A stretch of 27,411 nt of DNA. It comes from a bacterium. Its GTDB lineage: Bacteria > Bacillota_I > Bacilli_A > Acholeplasmatales > Acholeplasmataceae. Location of the stretch: the NCBI GenBank assembly GCA_018623895.1, contig JAAZUY010000002.1:1-27411 (forward strand). Direction: 5' to 3'. Positions 7,693-13,656 of the stretch are shown here, piece after piece. The position numbers and the translations under genes were made by a program. The notes under the pieces are model-generated. The model searched no databases and had not been told where the DNA came from. It saw only the letters and a program-made list of their open reading frames with translations. Each line of letters begins with the position of its first letter. Within the stretch, counting starts at the first letter, position 1.

Positions 7693-8290
7693 ATCGATTA
7701 TAGAATTCAACAATTAATTGTTCATTGACTTCTGATAAAACTTCATTTCTTTCAGGAAGTCTTGCAAAAACTCCAAGGTTCTTTTCTTTATCATAGCTTA
7801 CAAAGTCAAATGATCCATAAACAGCTTCTAGACTTTCATCAACTATTTTTAGATTCTTGGATTTTTCCCTTAAACTAATTTTTTGACCTGGTTTGAGTCG
7901 ATAGGAAGGAATATTAACTTTTTTGCCATCAACTAACATGTGACCATGTGAAACTAGTTGACGAGCTTGCTGTCTAGTGCGAGCTAATCCCATTCGATAA
8001 ACGACATTGTCGAGCCTAGACTCTAATAAAGCAATAAAGTTATCACCTTGCTTACCACTCATTTTTCCTGCTTCTTTAAAAGTTTTTTTAAATTGTTTTT
8101 CTGACATTCCATATGTAAATCTGACTTTTTGTTTTTCTTGAAGTTGTAACCCAAAATCAGATAGTTTTGTGCGTCTTTGTCCGTGTTGGCCAGGTGGATA
8201 TGGCCTTTTTTTTAATTCTTTTCCTGTTTCTGAAACAGAATAATTTAGTCTTCTTGATAATTTCCAACTAGAACCTCTAAACCTTGACAA
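7691..8290 (-). CDS. rpsD: 30S ribosomal protein S4
   Basis: A primary 16S rRNA-binding assembly protein of the small subunit and, in Bacillus, a repressor of its own gene. The product has MSRFRGSSWKLSRRL at the N-terminus, RPYPPGQHG, and the S4 RNA-binding domain with SRLDNVVYRMGLARTRQQAR and LVSHGHMLVDGKKVNIPSY. The start is taken as TTG at 8290-8288 (199 residues), because GGAGG lies eight bases upstream and the resulting N-terminus matches the family; an ATG at 8305 would overlap the ribosome binding site and add five unrelated residues. The four zinc cysteines found in some S4 proteins are absent. It is preceded by a long structured leader. Confidence 0.97.
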   Translation of the reverse strand: MSRFRGSSWKLSRRLNYSVSETGKELKKRPYPPGQHGQRRTKLSDFGLQLQEKQKVRFTYGMSEKQFKKTFKEAGKMSGKQGDNFIALLESRLDNVVYRMGLARTRQQARQLVSHGHMLVDGKKVNIPSYRLKPGQKISLREKSKNLKIVDESLEAVYGSFDFVSYDKEKNLGVFARLPERNEVLSEVNEQLIVEFYNR

Positions 8291-8432
8291 AATCAATACC
8301 TCCATTTATTAGGTAAAGTATGTATCATAATAGGGTCATCTTTACAGTCTTTTCACCTTGAAAGCAGTTAAAAGGCTACTTAGTATTAATTTAAAGATGA
8401 TTATCTATTATTTTACACCTGCTTTTACCAGC
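8291..8432 (-). promoter_or_regulatory. Structured 5' leader of rpsD, candidate S4 autoregulatory RNA
   Basis: About 140 bases separate the predicted transcript start from the rpsD TTG. In it, three segments pair in nested order: GGTAAA 8312-8317 with TTTACC 8424-8429; ATAATAG 8327-8333 with CTATTAT 8405-8411; and TCATCTTTA 8336-8344 with TAAAGATGA 8392-8400. The last two stems are perfect, 7 and 9 bp. The closed centre has further pairing potential (CCTTTTAACTGC region). Known biology: S4 represses rpsD in Bacillus through leader RNA. That this leader does the same is inference. Confidence 0.6.
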
Positions 8433-8438
8433 TTTTTT

Positions 8439-8467
8439 ATTTTACTTTAAAAATTTGTACTTGTCAA
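8439..8467 (-). promoter_or_regulatory. Promoter of rpsD
   Basis: Read on the minus strand: TTGACA (8467-8462), 17 bp, TAAAAT (8444-8439). The -35 lies inside the last codons of the upstream reductase gene. It implies a leader of about 140 bases. Confidence 0.75.
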
Positions 8468-8902
8468 TCGATTTTCTATTAATTTAATAATATGGGAAAA
8501 TTTCTCTATAATAGAATCATTAAATCTATCAATGACAGGACTGTCGATATCAAGAACAGCATAAAAGTTTTGATTGATAAATAATGGAAAGACAATCTCA
8601 CTTTTAGTATTACTGTCACAAGAAATGTGATTTTCTTTAAGATCAACATTTGGAACATTGATTATCTTTTTTAACCTTGCTGCCTCACCACAAACGCCTC
8701 TAGAAAGGGGAATCAGAGATGTTGCAGGTTTACCTTGAAAAGGTCCTAAAAATAATGCATTATTCTTATAAATATAAAATCCAACCCAATTTAGATCTTT
8801 AATTTGATCATAAATATAAGATGATGTATTTGCAAGTAAAGAGATTGGATCATCAATGTCTTCAATTAAATTTTCAAAAACTTCAATAAACGAATTATTC
8901 AT
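8447..8902 (-). CDS. msrC: Free methionine-(R)-sulfoxide reductase, GAF domain (fRMsr, YtsP-like)
   Basis: A 151-residue single GAF-domain protein. fRMsr reduces free methionine-R-sulfoxide, protecting the methionine pool from oxidation. Family marks are WVGFYIY near 39-45, LGPFQGKPA at 52-60, GVCGEAA with C71, and HISCDSNTKSEIVFPL with C95, followed by LDIDSP. C71 and C95 match two of the conserved active-site cysteines; the third cysteine of the E. coli enzyme, in the segment between them, is absent. Position next to rpsD resembles ytsP in Bacillus, as far as I recall. It has its own extended -10 promoter and a GGGTGA before the ATG. Confidence 0.88.
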   Translation of the reverse strand: MNNSFIEVFENLIEDIDDPISLLANTSSYIYDQIKDLNWVGFYIYKNNALFLGPFQGKPATSLIPLSRGVCGEAARLKKIINVPNVDLKENHISCDSNTKSEIVFPLFINQNFYAVLDIDSPVIDRFNDSIIEKFSHIIKLIENRLTSTNF

Positions 8903-8919
8903 TATTTTTCACCCAAGTT

Positions 8920-8930
8920 ATTATATCATA
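8920..8930 (-). promoter_or_regulatory. Extended -10 promoter of the fRMsr gene
   Basis: TATGATATAAT on the minus strand (TATAAT at 8925-8920), identical to the 11-mer before pgk and def. No clear -35. The start codon is 17 bases beyond the box. Confidence 0.65.
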
Positions 8931-8945
8931 GGCTTGATTAAATCG

Positions 8946-8954
8946 TGGTAAAAT
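8946..8954 (+). promoter_or_regulatory. Extended -10 promoter of the SpoU methylase gene, likely leaderless
   Basis: TGG TAAAAT (-10 at 8949-8954) ends six bases before the ATG at 8961, so transcription would begin at or beside the start codon. No Shine-Dalgarno is present. Confidence 0.5.
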
Positions 8955-8960
8955 ATTTTT

Positions 8961-9662
8961 ATGATAATCTCAAAAAACAATCCAACATTTAAATATCTAA
9001 ACAACTTAAAATTTAAGAAATATAGAAATGCTTTTAATCAAGCTATTGTTTTTGGTAATGATATTGTAGACATAGCATATAAAAAAGGGCTTGTTGAAAA
9101 ATTTATATCTACAAAACCTAAAATTAATTCAATTATTATAAGCGATAAATTATTTAAGATTTTATCTGGAGGAAATTATAAGAATAAATTAGGTGCTCTT
9201 GTGAGAATTAAAAATATACCTCTTAGAGAAGCTAATTCCCTAATTTTAGAAGATGTTCAAGACCCAAGAAACTTGGGTGCAATAATAAGAAGTGCTCATG
9301 CATTTGGTTTTTTTGATATATATTTGTCAAAGAAAAGTGTTGATCCTTACCATGAACTATCTCTTCGAAGCTCAAAGGGATCAATATTTGATGTTAGTAT
9401 AAAAGTGGAGGATGTAGAACAGTCAATTAAATATTTGAAAGAAAAAAAATATAAGATATATACAATGTCTCCAAAAGAAAAAACTAATTTTAAAAGCAGT
9501 GATAAAATTTGTCTTGTACTTGGTAATGAAGGTCATGGAGTTCTTAAAAGCACCGAAATCTTAACTGACGGGGTTTTGAATATTAAAACAGAAAATGTTG
9601 AATCGCTTAATGTTTCTGCTGCTGCAGCAATTGCAATGTATAAAATAAGGGGTGGATTTTGA
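8961..9662 (+). CDS. SpoU/TrmH-family rRNA 2'-O-methyltransferase (YsgA-like)
   Basis: A 233-residue SPOUT methyltransferase that would use S-adenosylmethionine to methylate a ribose in RNA. An N-terminal substrate-binding domain (about 1-85) precedes the knotted catalytic domain with motif 1 EDVQDPRNLGAIIRSA, motif 2 LVLGNEGHGV and motif 3 VESLNVSAAAAIAMY. The layout resembles YsgA and RlmB-type rRNA methylases; the exact RNA target cannot be told. There is no ribosome binding site, and the -10 box ends six bases before ATG, so the mRNA is probably leaderless. Its TGA overlaps the TTG start of the next gene, so the two are coupled. Confidence 0.85.
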   Translation: MIISKNNPTFKYLNNLKFKKYRNAFNQAIVFGNDIVDIAYKKGLVEKFISTKPKINSIIISDKLFKILSGGNYKNKLGALVRIKNIPLREANSLILEDVQDPRNLGAIIRSAHAFGFFDIYLSKKSVDPYHELSLRSSKGSIFDVSIKVEDVEQSIKYLKEKKYKIYTMSPKEKTNFKSSDKICLVLGNEGHGVLKSTEILTDGVLNIKTENVESLNVSAAAAIAMYKIRGGF

Positions 9663-10477
9663 AAATAGTAAGTTTTTTTGAAGGATTAAATCTTAAGCAA
9701 ATTCAAGAGATAATCGATACAAGGCCGAATTATCTTTTGGGCTATTATAAGAATGAATCTTTATATGAGTTAATGGAAAGTGGTTATAGATTTTCAGTTT
9801 TCAAAATCAATTTATCATTAGATTTTTTTGTAAAAGGAACGATAAATGCCTTGAAAATCAAGAATGAAAAAATCTACAAAAATAAAGATGTTATATTTGT
9901 CTTGCCAAAAAAATTGTTCTTAACCAAGAAAAATTATGAAGAAGTAATTCAAAAAATAAATACTCTAATAAGATTTTCAAAAAAAAATAAATTTAAAATG
10001 AATATTCAATTGACTTCTCAAAATTATAAAAATATGATTAATTTATTAAAGCCATTTAAGCCTGAAAATATAGGTTTAGTTTTTGACCCGGCAAAAATAT
10101 TATTTGATCGTGGATCTATTCTAAGTTTATATAGAGGATTAAAAAAATATATAACTTTCGTGGTATGTAATGATTTCTTAAAAAGAAAAAAAGCAGCTTT
10201 AATGGGATATGGAAAGACTCAAATATTAGATTTGTTTAAAAGGATGAACGAAAATTCTTTCAGAGGGTATTTAATTTTAGATCCCGATTTCATTCGTGTA
10301 GTAAAAAGAATAAGAAAAAGAAATAATTTTATCACTAAATTATTTAATCAAAAAATAAAAAAAGAATACTTAAGACTTAAAAAACTTTTAGATTTAGATA
10401 TAAATCGGAATGATATCACAATCGAAGATATATACATAAATCAATATGAATTGCTCAAGCTAGTCTTTGGAAATTAA
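9659..10477 (+). CDS. Unrecognised protein, probably a degenerate xylose-isomerase-like TIM barrel
   Basis: I do not recognise a named family with certainty. The 272-residue, lysine-rich product starts at a TTG overlapping the preceding stop, with AAGGGGTGG upstream. Its middle resembles sugar-phosphate isomerase/epimerase (AP endonuclease family 2) barrels: ENIGLVFDPAKILF near 139-152 corresponds to the usual NVGLVLDPGH strand; KYITFVVCNDF to the VHVKD strand; and SFRGYLILDPDF to the GYDGWLVLEP strand. Of the metal ligands, the aspartate of FDP is kept, but the expected glutamate (LENH) is read as NIQLTS, the histidine of HVKD is lost, and the final glutamate is aspartate. It may be an inactive or altered barrel. 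The basic C-terminal third (KRIRKRNNF onward) could bind nucleic acid. Its end overlaps convergent def by 18 bases. Confidence 0.55.
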   Translation: MKIVSFFEGLNLKQIQEIIDTRPNYLLGYYKNESLYELMESGYRFSVFKINLSLDFFVKGTINALKIKNEKIYKNKDVIFVLPKKLFLTKKNYEEVIQKINTLIRFSKKNKFKMNIQLTSQNYKNMINLLKPFKPENIGLVFDPAKILFDRGSILSLYRGLKKYITFVVCNDFLKRKKAALMGYGKTQILDLFKRMNENSFRGYLILDPDFIRVVKRIRKRNNFITKLFNQKIKKEYLRLKKLLDLDINRNDITIEDIYINQYELLKLVFGN

Positions 10478-11032
10478 TTCTTCAAAGACTGGTTTTGCAG
10501 AGGGTAAACTTGAAAAAAGTTTTTGAGTGTAAAGAATTCCATTTAAATGATCGATTTCGTGTTGAAATATTATTCCAACATAACCAGAAAGATGAAGTTT
10601 TATTTTTATTGTTTCATCTGTTTGAGATAAGTAAGCATAAGATTCTAGAGTTATTTCTTTATATCTTGGTGTTAATCCCTCTGTTTTTCTATCAACACTT
10701 AAACACCCTTCTCCACCCGGCAAATAAACTAATTCACTACTCTTTTTTGTAATTACAGGATTAATTAACATATAGGAATAAAGAATTCCATCTAGATCTT
10801 TAACATGAATAGCGGTTAGTCTTTTGAGAATATTAATTTGAGGTGCTGCGATTCCAACAGAAGGGCGAAAGTCGTAATTTTTTTGCATCTCTTCATTTGT
10901 TGAATTTACAACATATTCATGTAAAGAAAGTAATGTTGATTTATCTTTTTTTGAGAGTGGGATGGGGACATCTTTAGATATTTTATGTAAATTTAAATTT
11001 CCTTCTTTAATTACATCTTTCATAGTTAACAT
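10460..11032 (-). CDS. def: Peptide deformylase
   Basis: Removes the formyl group from the N-terminal methionine of new proteins, using a metal ion. The three family motifs are present: SVGIAAPQ (motif 1, G-x-A-A-x-Q), EGCLSV (motif 2, metal cysteine) and QHEIDHLNG (motif 3, HExxH). The N-terminus MLTMKDVIKEGNLNLHKIS matches type-2 deformylases of Gram-positive bacteria. Start chosen at 11032 (190 residues) with GAGG six bases upstream; an in-frame TTG at 11044 would add four residues but overlaps that site. The extra insertion between motifs 1 and 2 is also typical of type 2. The gene converges on, and overlaps, the unknown gene by 18 bases. Confidence 0.95.
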   Translation of the reverse strand: MLTMKDVIKEGNLNLHKISKDVPIPLSKKDKSTLLSLHEYVVNSTNEEMQKNYDFRPSVGIAAPQINILKRLTAIHVKDLDGILYSYMLINPVITKKSSELVYLPGGEGCLSVDRKTEGLTPRYKEITLESYAYLSQTDETIKIKLHLSGYVGIIFQHEIDHLNGILYTQKLFSSLPSAKPVFEELISKD

Positions 11033-11049
11033 AAATAACCTCAAGTATA

Positions 11050-11060
11050 ATTATATCATA
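11050..11060 (-). promoter_or_regulatory. Extended -10 promoter of def
   Basis: TATGATATAAT on the minus strand (TATAAT at 11055-11050), the same 11-mer as before pgk and the fRMsr gene. The -35 region is weak. Confidence 0.65.
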
Positions 11061-11149
11061 TGTTTACGGCACTAAAAACTTATAAATAACAAGCAATTTT
11101 ATGGTAAGATAAGTTTGTATATAAATAATTGAATTTAGGAGAATGACTA

Positions 11150-11392
11150 ATGCTTAGTAGAATGTGTTATGTAATTTATCATAGGGGTAGTCAGTTTATT
11201 AAGAAGATAGATAAGTTAAATATAGATAGAGTATACACTTCTAAAAAGATGAATTATACAGTTGTTTATGCTGATTTGAATTATGAACGTGAACTGAAAA
11301 GATTACTTAGAAAAATCAGAGGATACAAATATATTACTCAATCAAAAATTTTTAACACGGATTTGAATTTAATAGATAGTCAAGTAATTTAA
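11150..11392 (+). CDS. ylbG: YlbG-family protein (DUF2129)
   Basis: An 80-residue small protein resembling the Gram-positive YlbG/DUF2129 family: an N-terminal strand CYVIYHRG, then VYTSKKMNYTVVYADL (about 28-43), then a helix with LKRLLRKIRGYKYI and a final strand TQSKIFNTDLNL, matching the family's pattern of YxSKKxKYxVLY and FVKxVExS. The molecular role of YlbG is not established. It is divergent from def and has AGGAG nine bases before ATG. The upstream -10 is ambiguous (TGG TAAGAT at 11102-11110 or TATAAA at 11120-11125). It is followed by its own terminator. Confidence 0.75.
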   Translation: MLSRMCYVIYHRGSQFIKKIDKLNIDRVYTSKKMNYTVVYADLNYERELKRLLRKIRGYKYITQSKIFNTDLNLIDSQVI

Positions 11393-11408
11393 CTTGACCT
11401 ATTTTTTT
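11379..11408 (+). terminator. Terminator of ylbG, overlapping the rpsP promoter
   Basis: GTCAAGT (11379-11385) and ACTTGAC (11392-11398) pair perfectly around a six-base loop and are followed by CTA and seven T. The 5' arm lies in the last codons of ylbG. The 3' arm contains the TTGAC of the next promoter. Confidence 0.75.
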
Positions 11409-11421
11409 AGTTAGGTATAAT
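11394..11421 (+). promoter_or_regulatory. Promoter of the rpsP-khpA-rimM-trmD operon
   Basis: TTGACC (11394-11399) and TATAAT (11416-11421) are spaced by 16 bp. A second TATAAT follows at 11422-11427. The -35 is inside the ylbG terminator stem. Confidence 0.75.
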
Positions 11422-11453
11422 TATAATGTTACAAAAAAAGAAAGGATTATTAC

Positions 11454-11690
11454 ATGGTAAAATTAAGATTACAAAGATATGGAAAACACAAAAGGCCATT
11501 CTATAGGCTTGTAGCAAGTGATTCTAGAAAACCCAGAGATGGTAAATTTTTAGAAATTTTAGGAACTTATGATCCATTGAATGGTGAAACTAAACTAGAA
11601 GATGAAAAAATCATAAGTTGGTTAAGTAAAGGTGCGCAAGTTTCTAACACAGTCAGAAATTTATTAAAAAAGAATAAAATAGAAAAGTAG
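11454..11690 (+). CDS. rpsP: 30S ribosomal protein S16
   Basis: A 78-residue S16, a small-subunit assembly protein. The sequence has the family N-terminus MVKLRLQRYGKHKRPFYR, the VASDSRKPRDGKFLEILGTYDPL core and a DEKIISWLSKGAQVSNTVRNLL helix. Length is slightly under the usual 80-90. AAAGGATT precedes the ATG. It is the first gene of the widely conserved S16-KhpA-RimM-TrmD block, with its own promoter. Confidence 0.98.
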   Translation: MVKLRLQRYGKHKRPFYRLVASDSRKPRDGKFLEILGTYDPLNGETKLEDEKIISWLSKGAQVSNTVRNLLKKNKIEK

Positions 11691-11703
11691 GGGGTTTAAC
11701 TTT

Positions 11704-11952
11704 ATGGGAACTGATTTTGAAAAATTAGTTAAAAGAATTGTTGTTCCGTTAGTTATTAATCCTGAGGATGTACTAGTTAAAAAGCTTGCCGAAGACGATT
11801 TTCAAATTCATATTCAATTGCTAGTAAATAAATCTGATGTTGGCCGAGTCATAGGAAAAGGTGGCAGAATAGCAAATGCAATCAGAACAATTATTTATGC
11901 AGGTGCGAGTAAAGAAGGAAAAAAAGTGCATTTGGATATAGATTCTTATTAA
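11704..11952 (+). CDS. khpA: KhpA, KH-domain RNA-binding protein (YlqC)
   Basis: An 82-residue single KH domain. KhpA binds RNA together with KhpB (Jag) in Gram-positive bacteria and affects cell-size and division control. The GxxG RNA-binding loop is GKGG in DVGRVIGKGGRIANAIRTII (about residues 50-69), preceded by the strand FQIHIQLLVNK. The N-terminus FEKLVKRIVVPLVINPEDV is typical. GGGG lies seven to ten bases before the start. It sits between rpsP and rimM, the usual place. Confidence 0.95.
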   Translation: MGTDFEKLVKRIVVPLVINPEDVLVKKLAEDDFQIHIQLLVNKSDVGRVIGKGGRIANAIRTIIYAGASKEGKKVHLDIDSY

Positions 11953-11956
11953 CCAT

Positions 11957-12421
11957 ATGTATGTTTTAGGAAAAACCACGACATCACATGGAATAAAAGG
12001 TGAGTTAAAAATTAAAAATTTAAGTGACTATGATAGATTCTATTCTGGAGAAGAGGTCTTTATTGATGATGAAAGACTTATAATCAAATCTGTTAGAAGT
12101 CATAAGAACTTTTTGTTGGTTTCATTTTATGGATACGAATCAATTAATGATATATTTAAGTTTTTTAACAAGTTAGTTTACTCAAAAAAAAGGGGTAAAA
12201 GCGAAGACGGCCATCATTATGAAGATATAATTTCAAAGAAAGTTATTGATGAAAAAGATAATTTTATTGGTGTTGTAAAATCAATAAGAGAAGTTCCACA
12301 GGGACATATACTTGAGGTTGAGAAGGATTCTAAAATAATATTAATTCCATATGAAGACTTTTTTGTAAAACAAATTACTAGTTCCTCAATCATTGTCAAA
12401 CTTATAGAAGGTATAATATGA
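11957..12421 (+). CDS. rimM: Ribosome maturation factor RimM
   Basis: Helps fold the 16S rRNA 3' domain and binds S19 during 30S maturation. The 154-residue product has an N-terminal RimM barrel (YVLGKTTTSHGIKGELKIKN, residues 2-21) and a C-terminal PRC-barrel with SIREVPQGHILEVEK and ILIPYEDFFV. It is a little shorter than the usual 165-175. The PRC segment GHILEVE stands where many homologues have the less polar ANDVLVV-type pattern. It follows khpA after four bases and overlaps trmD by ATGA. Confidence 0.95.
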   Translation: MYVLGKTTTSHGIKGELKIKNLSDYDRFYSGEEVFIDDERLIIKSVRSHKNFLLVSFYGYESINDIFKFFNKLVYSKKRGKSEDGHHYEDIISKKVIDEKDNFIGVVKSIREVPQGHILEVEKDSKIILIPYEDFFVKQITSSSIIVKLIEGII

Positions 12422-13080
12422 TAATTGAAATTTTAACATTATTTCCAGAATTTTATGCAAGTATATTAAATAGATCGATTATCAGTAGAGCTTTAAAAAG
12501 AGGTATAGTCAAAGTTAATCTTCATGATCTTAGAAAGTTTTCATCTAATAAACACAATAAAGTTGATGATACACCTTATGGTGGAGGGGAAGGAATGGTT
12601 CTTCAATTCCCACCAATATATGATGCAATAATGAAATTAAAAGATGACAATACAAAAGTCTACTTATTATCGCCTCAAGGGAAAAAGTATAATCATGATT
12701 TTGCAATGGAAATGTCAAAATTTAAAAAGATCATATTAATATGTGGTTATTATGAAGGTGTTGATTCTAGAGTTGAAAAAATTATAGATGCGGAAATTTC
12801 AGTTGGAGATTATATTTTAACTAATGGAGACATAGCTTCTATGTTAATTGTAGATTCTTTGATTAGGTTATTGCCAGGCGTTATTAACAAAGAGTCAGTA
12901 AAAAAAGATACATTTTACTCTGGTAAGATAAAGTATCCTCAATATACAAAACCATCTAGCTATAAAGGATATAAGGTCCCTGAGGTATTATTAAGTGGCG
13001 ATCATGAAAAAATCGCTGAGTGGAGAGAAAGTAAAATTAAAGAAATCACAGAAAAAAAAAGACCAGATTTAAATAAATAA
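12418..13080 (+). CDS. trmD: tRNA (guanine-N1-)-methyltransferase TrmD
   Basis: Methylates G37 of tRNAs with SAM, preventing frameshifting. The 220-residue SPOUT protein has EILTLFPEFY at the start, DDTPYGGGEGMVLQ, the knot segment ICGYYEGVDSRV, SVGDYILTNGDIASMLIVDSL, and the C-terminal YPQYTKPSSYKGYKVPEVLLSGDH. Two residues differ from the common form: GRYEG is GYYEG and TRP is TKP. Length is at the low end of the family. The start overlaps the rimM stop. No terminator is seen before the rplS promoter. Confidence 0.97.
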   Translation: MIIEILTLFPEFYASILNRSIISRALKRGIVKVNLHDLRKFSSNKHNKVDDTPYGGGEGMVLQFPPIYDAIMKLKDDNTKVYLLSPQGKKYNHDFAMEMSKFKKIILICGYYEGVDSRVEKIIDAEISVGDYILTNGDIASMLIVDSLIRLLPGVINKESVKKDTFYSGKIKYPQYTKPSSYKGYKVPEVLLSGDHEKIAEWRESKIKEITEKKRPDLNK

Positions 13081-13087
13081 AAAAAAC

Positions 13088-13116
13088 TTGTTAATAAAGG
13101 TCTACTTTGATATAAT
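13088..13116 (+). promoter_or_regulatory. Promoter of rplS
   Basis: TTGTTA (13088-13093), 17 bp, TGA plus TATAAT (13111-13116), an extended -10. The transcript would have a leader of about 58 bases. Bacillus rplS has a known leader element, but I could not make out its structure here. Confidence 0.7.
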
Positions 13117-13180
13117 ATTTCTGCATTTAAGGAAATTAAAATTGTATTAAAGTACTAAAAGTAAATTGAAAGAGGATAAA

Positions 13181-13537
13181 ATGGAAAATTTAAAAGGACA
13201 AAACTTGATTAATGAAGTTACAAAAAAATATTTAAAAGATAGAGTAGAATTTTCCGCTGGGGATACAGTGAAGGTTTCGGTATCTATAAAAGAAGGAACG
13301 AGAGAAAGAATTCAAATATTTGAAGGTTTGGTTATAAAAAGACAAGGCGGTGGAGTTGGAGGGACTTTCACGGTAAGAAAGATTTCATATGGTATTGGAA
13401 TCGAAAGAACTTTTCCAGTAAACTCGCCATTTATTACAAAAATTGAAGTCGTAAGAAAAGGTGCGGTTAGAAGGGCTAAACTAGGATATATAAGAAATCT
13501 TTCTGCAAAAGCAGCGAGAATAAAAGAAAAAAGATAA
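13181..13537 (+). CDS. rplS: 50S ribosomal protein L19
   Basis: A 118-residue L19, a large-subunit protein at the 30S-50S interface. Recognised from FSAGDTVKVSVSIKEGTRERIQIFEGLVI, the GGGVGGTFTVRKISYGIGIERTFP strand pair, and the ending RAKLGYIRNLSAKAARIKEK. The start at 13181 has AGAGG five to ten bases upstream and matches family length (about 115); an in-frame ATG at 13166 would overlap that site. The gene has its own promoter and terminator although it follows trmD as in many Bacillota. Confidence 0.97.
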   Translation: MENLKGQNLINEVTKKYLKDRVEFSAGDTVKVSVSIKEGTRERIQIFEGLVIKRQGGGVGGTFTVRKISYGIGIERTFPVNSPFITKIEVVRKGAVRRAKLGYIRNLSAKAARIKEKR

Positions 13538-13578
13538 TTTACAAAACAAAAAAACGGAATATAGAAAAAAATGAAAAT

Positions 13579-13603
13579 AATGAAAATATTTTCATTTTTT
13601 TTT
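13579..13603 (+). terminator. Terminator of rplS, palindrome with T-run
   Basis: AATGAAAA and TTTTCATT form a perfect palindrome (13579-13596) followed by nine T in all. It ends exactly where the cre-like site of ccpA begins. It also resembles a degenerate cre itself (TGAAAATATTTTCA). Confidence 0.75.
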
Positions 13604-13629
13604 GAAAGCCTTTTCATATATGCTATAAT
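13602..13629 (+). promoter_or_regulatory. Promoter of ccpA
   Basis: TTGAAA (13602-13607), 16 bp, TATAAT (13624-13629) with TG one base upstream (TGC), an extended -10. The ATG is 27 bases beyond, with AGAGGTGAT as ribosome binding site. Confidence 0.75.
13603..13616. promoter_or_regulatory. cre-like CcpA operator over the ccpA -35 region
   Basis: TGAAAGCCTTTTCA fits TGWAANCGNTNWCA with one mismatch (C for G in the centre). It covers most of the -35 box of the ccpA promoter, so binding would block transcription. Autoregulation is inferred from position. Confidence 0.6.
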
Positions 13630-13656
13630 TAGTTATTATATATTAGAGGTGATTCT

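Noticed and set aside
8291..8305. ATG at 8305 as rpsD start
   Set aside because: It overlaps the GGAGG; TTG at 8290 has proper spacing and gives the family N-terminus.
10495..10752. Open frame opposite def, plus strand
   Set aside because: Lies fully antisense to a conserved gene, has no recognisable motif, and is the sort of frame expected in AT-rich DNA.
13581..13594. First palindrome as a true cre site
   Set aside because: Lacks the central CG and is followed by nine T; best read as the rplS terminator. Kept only as a possible auxiliary site.
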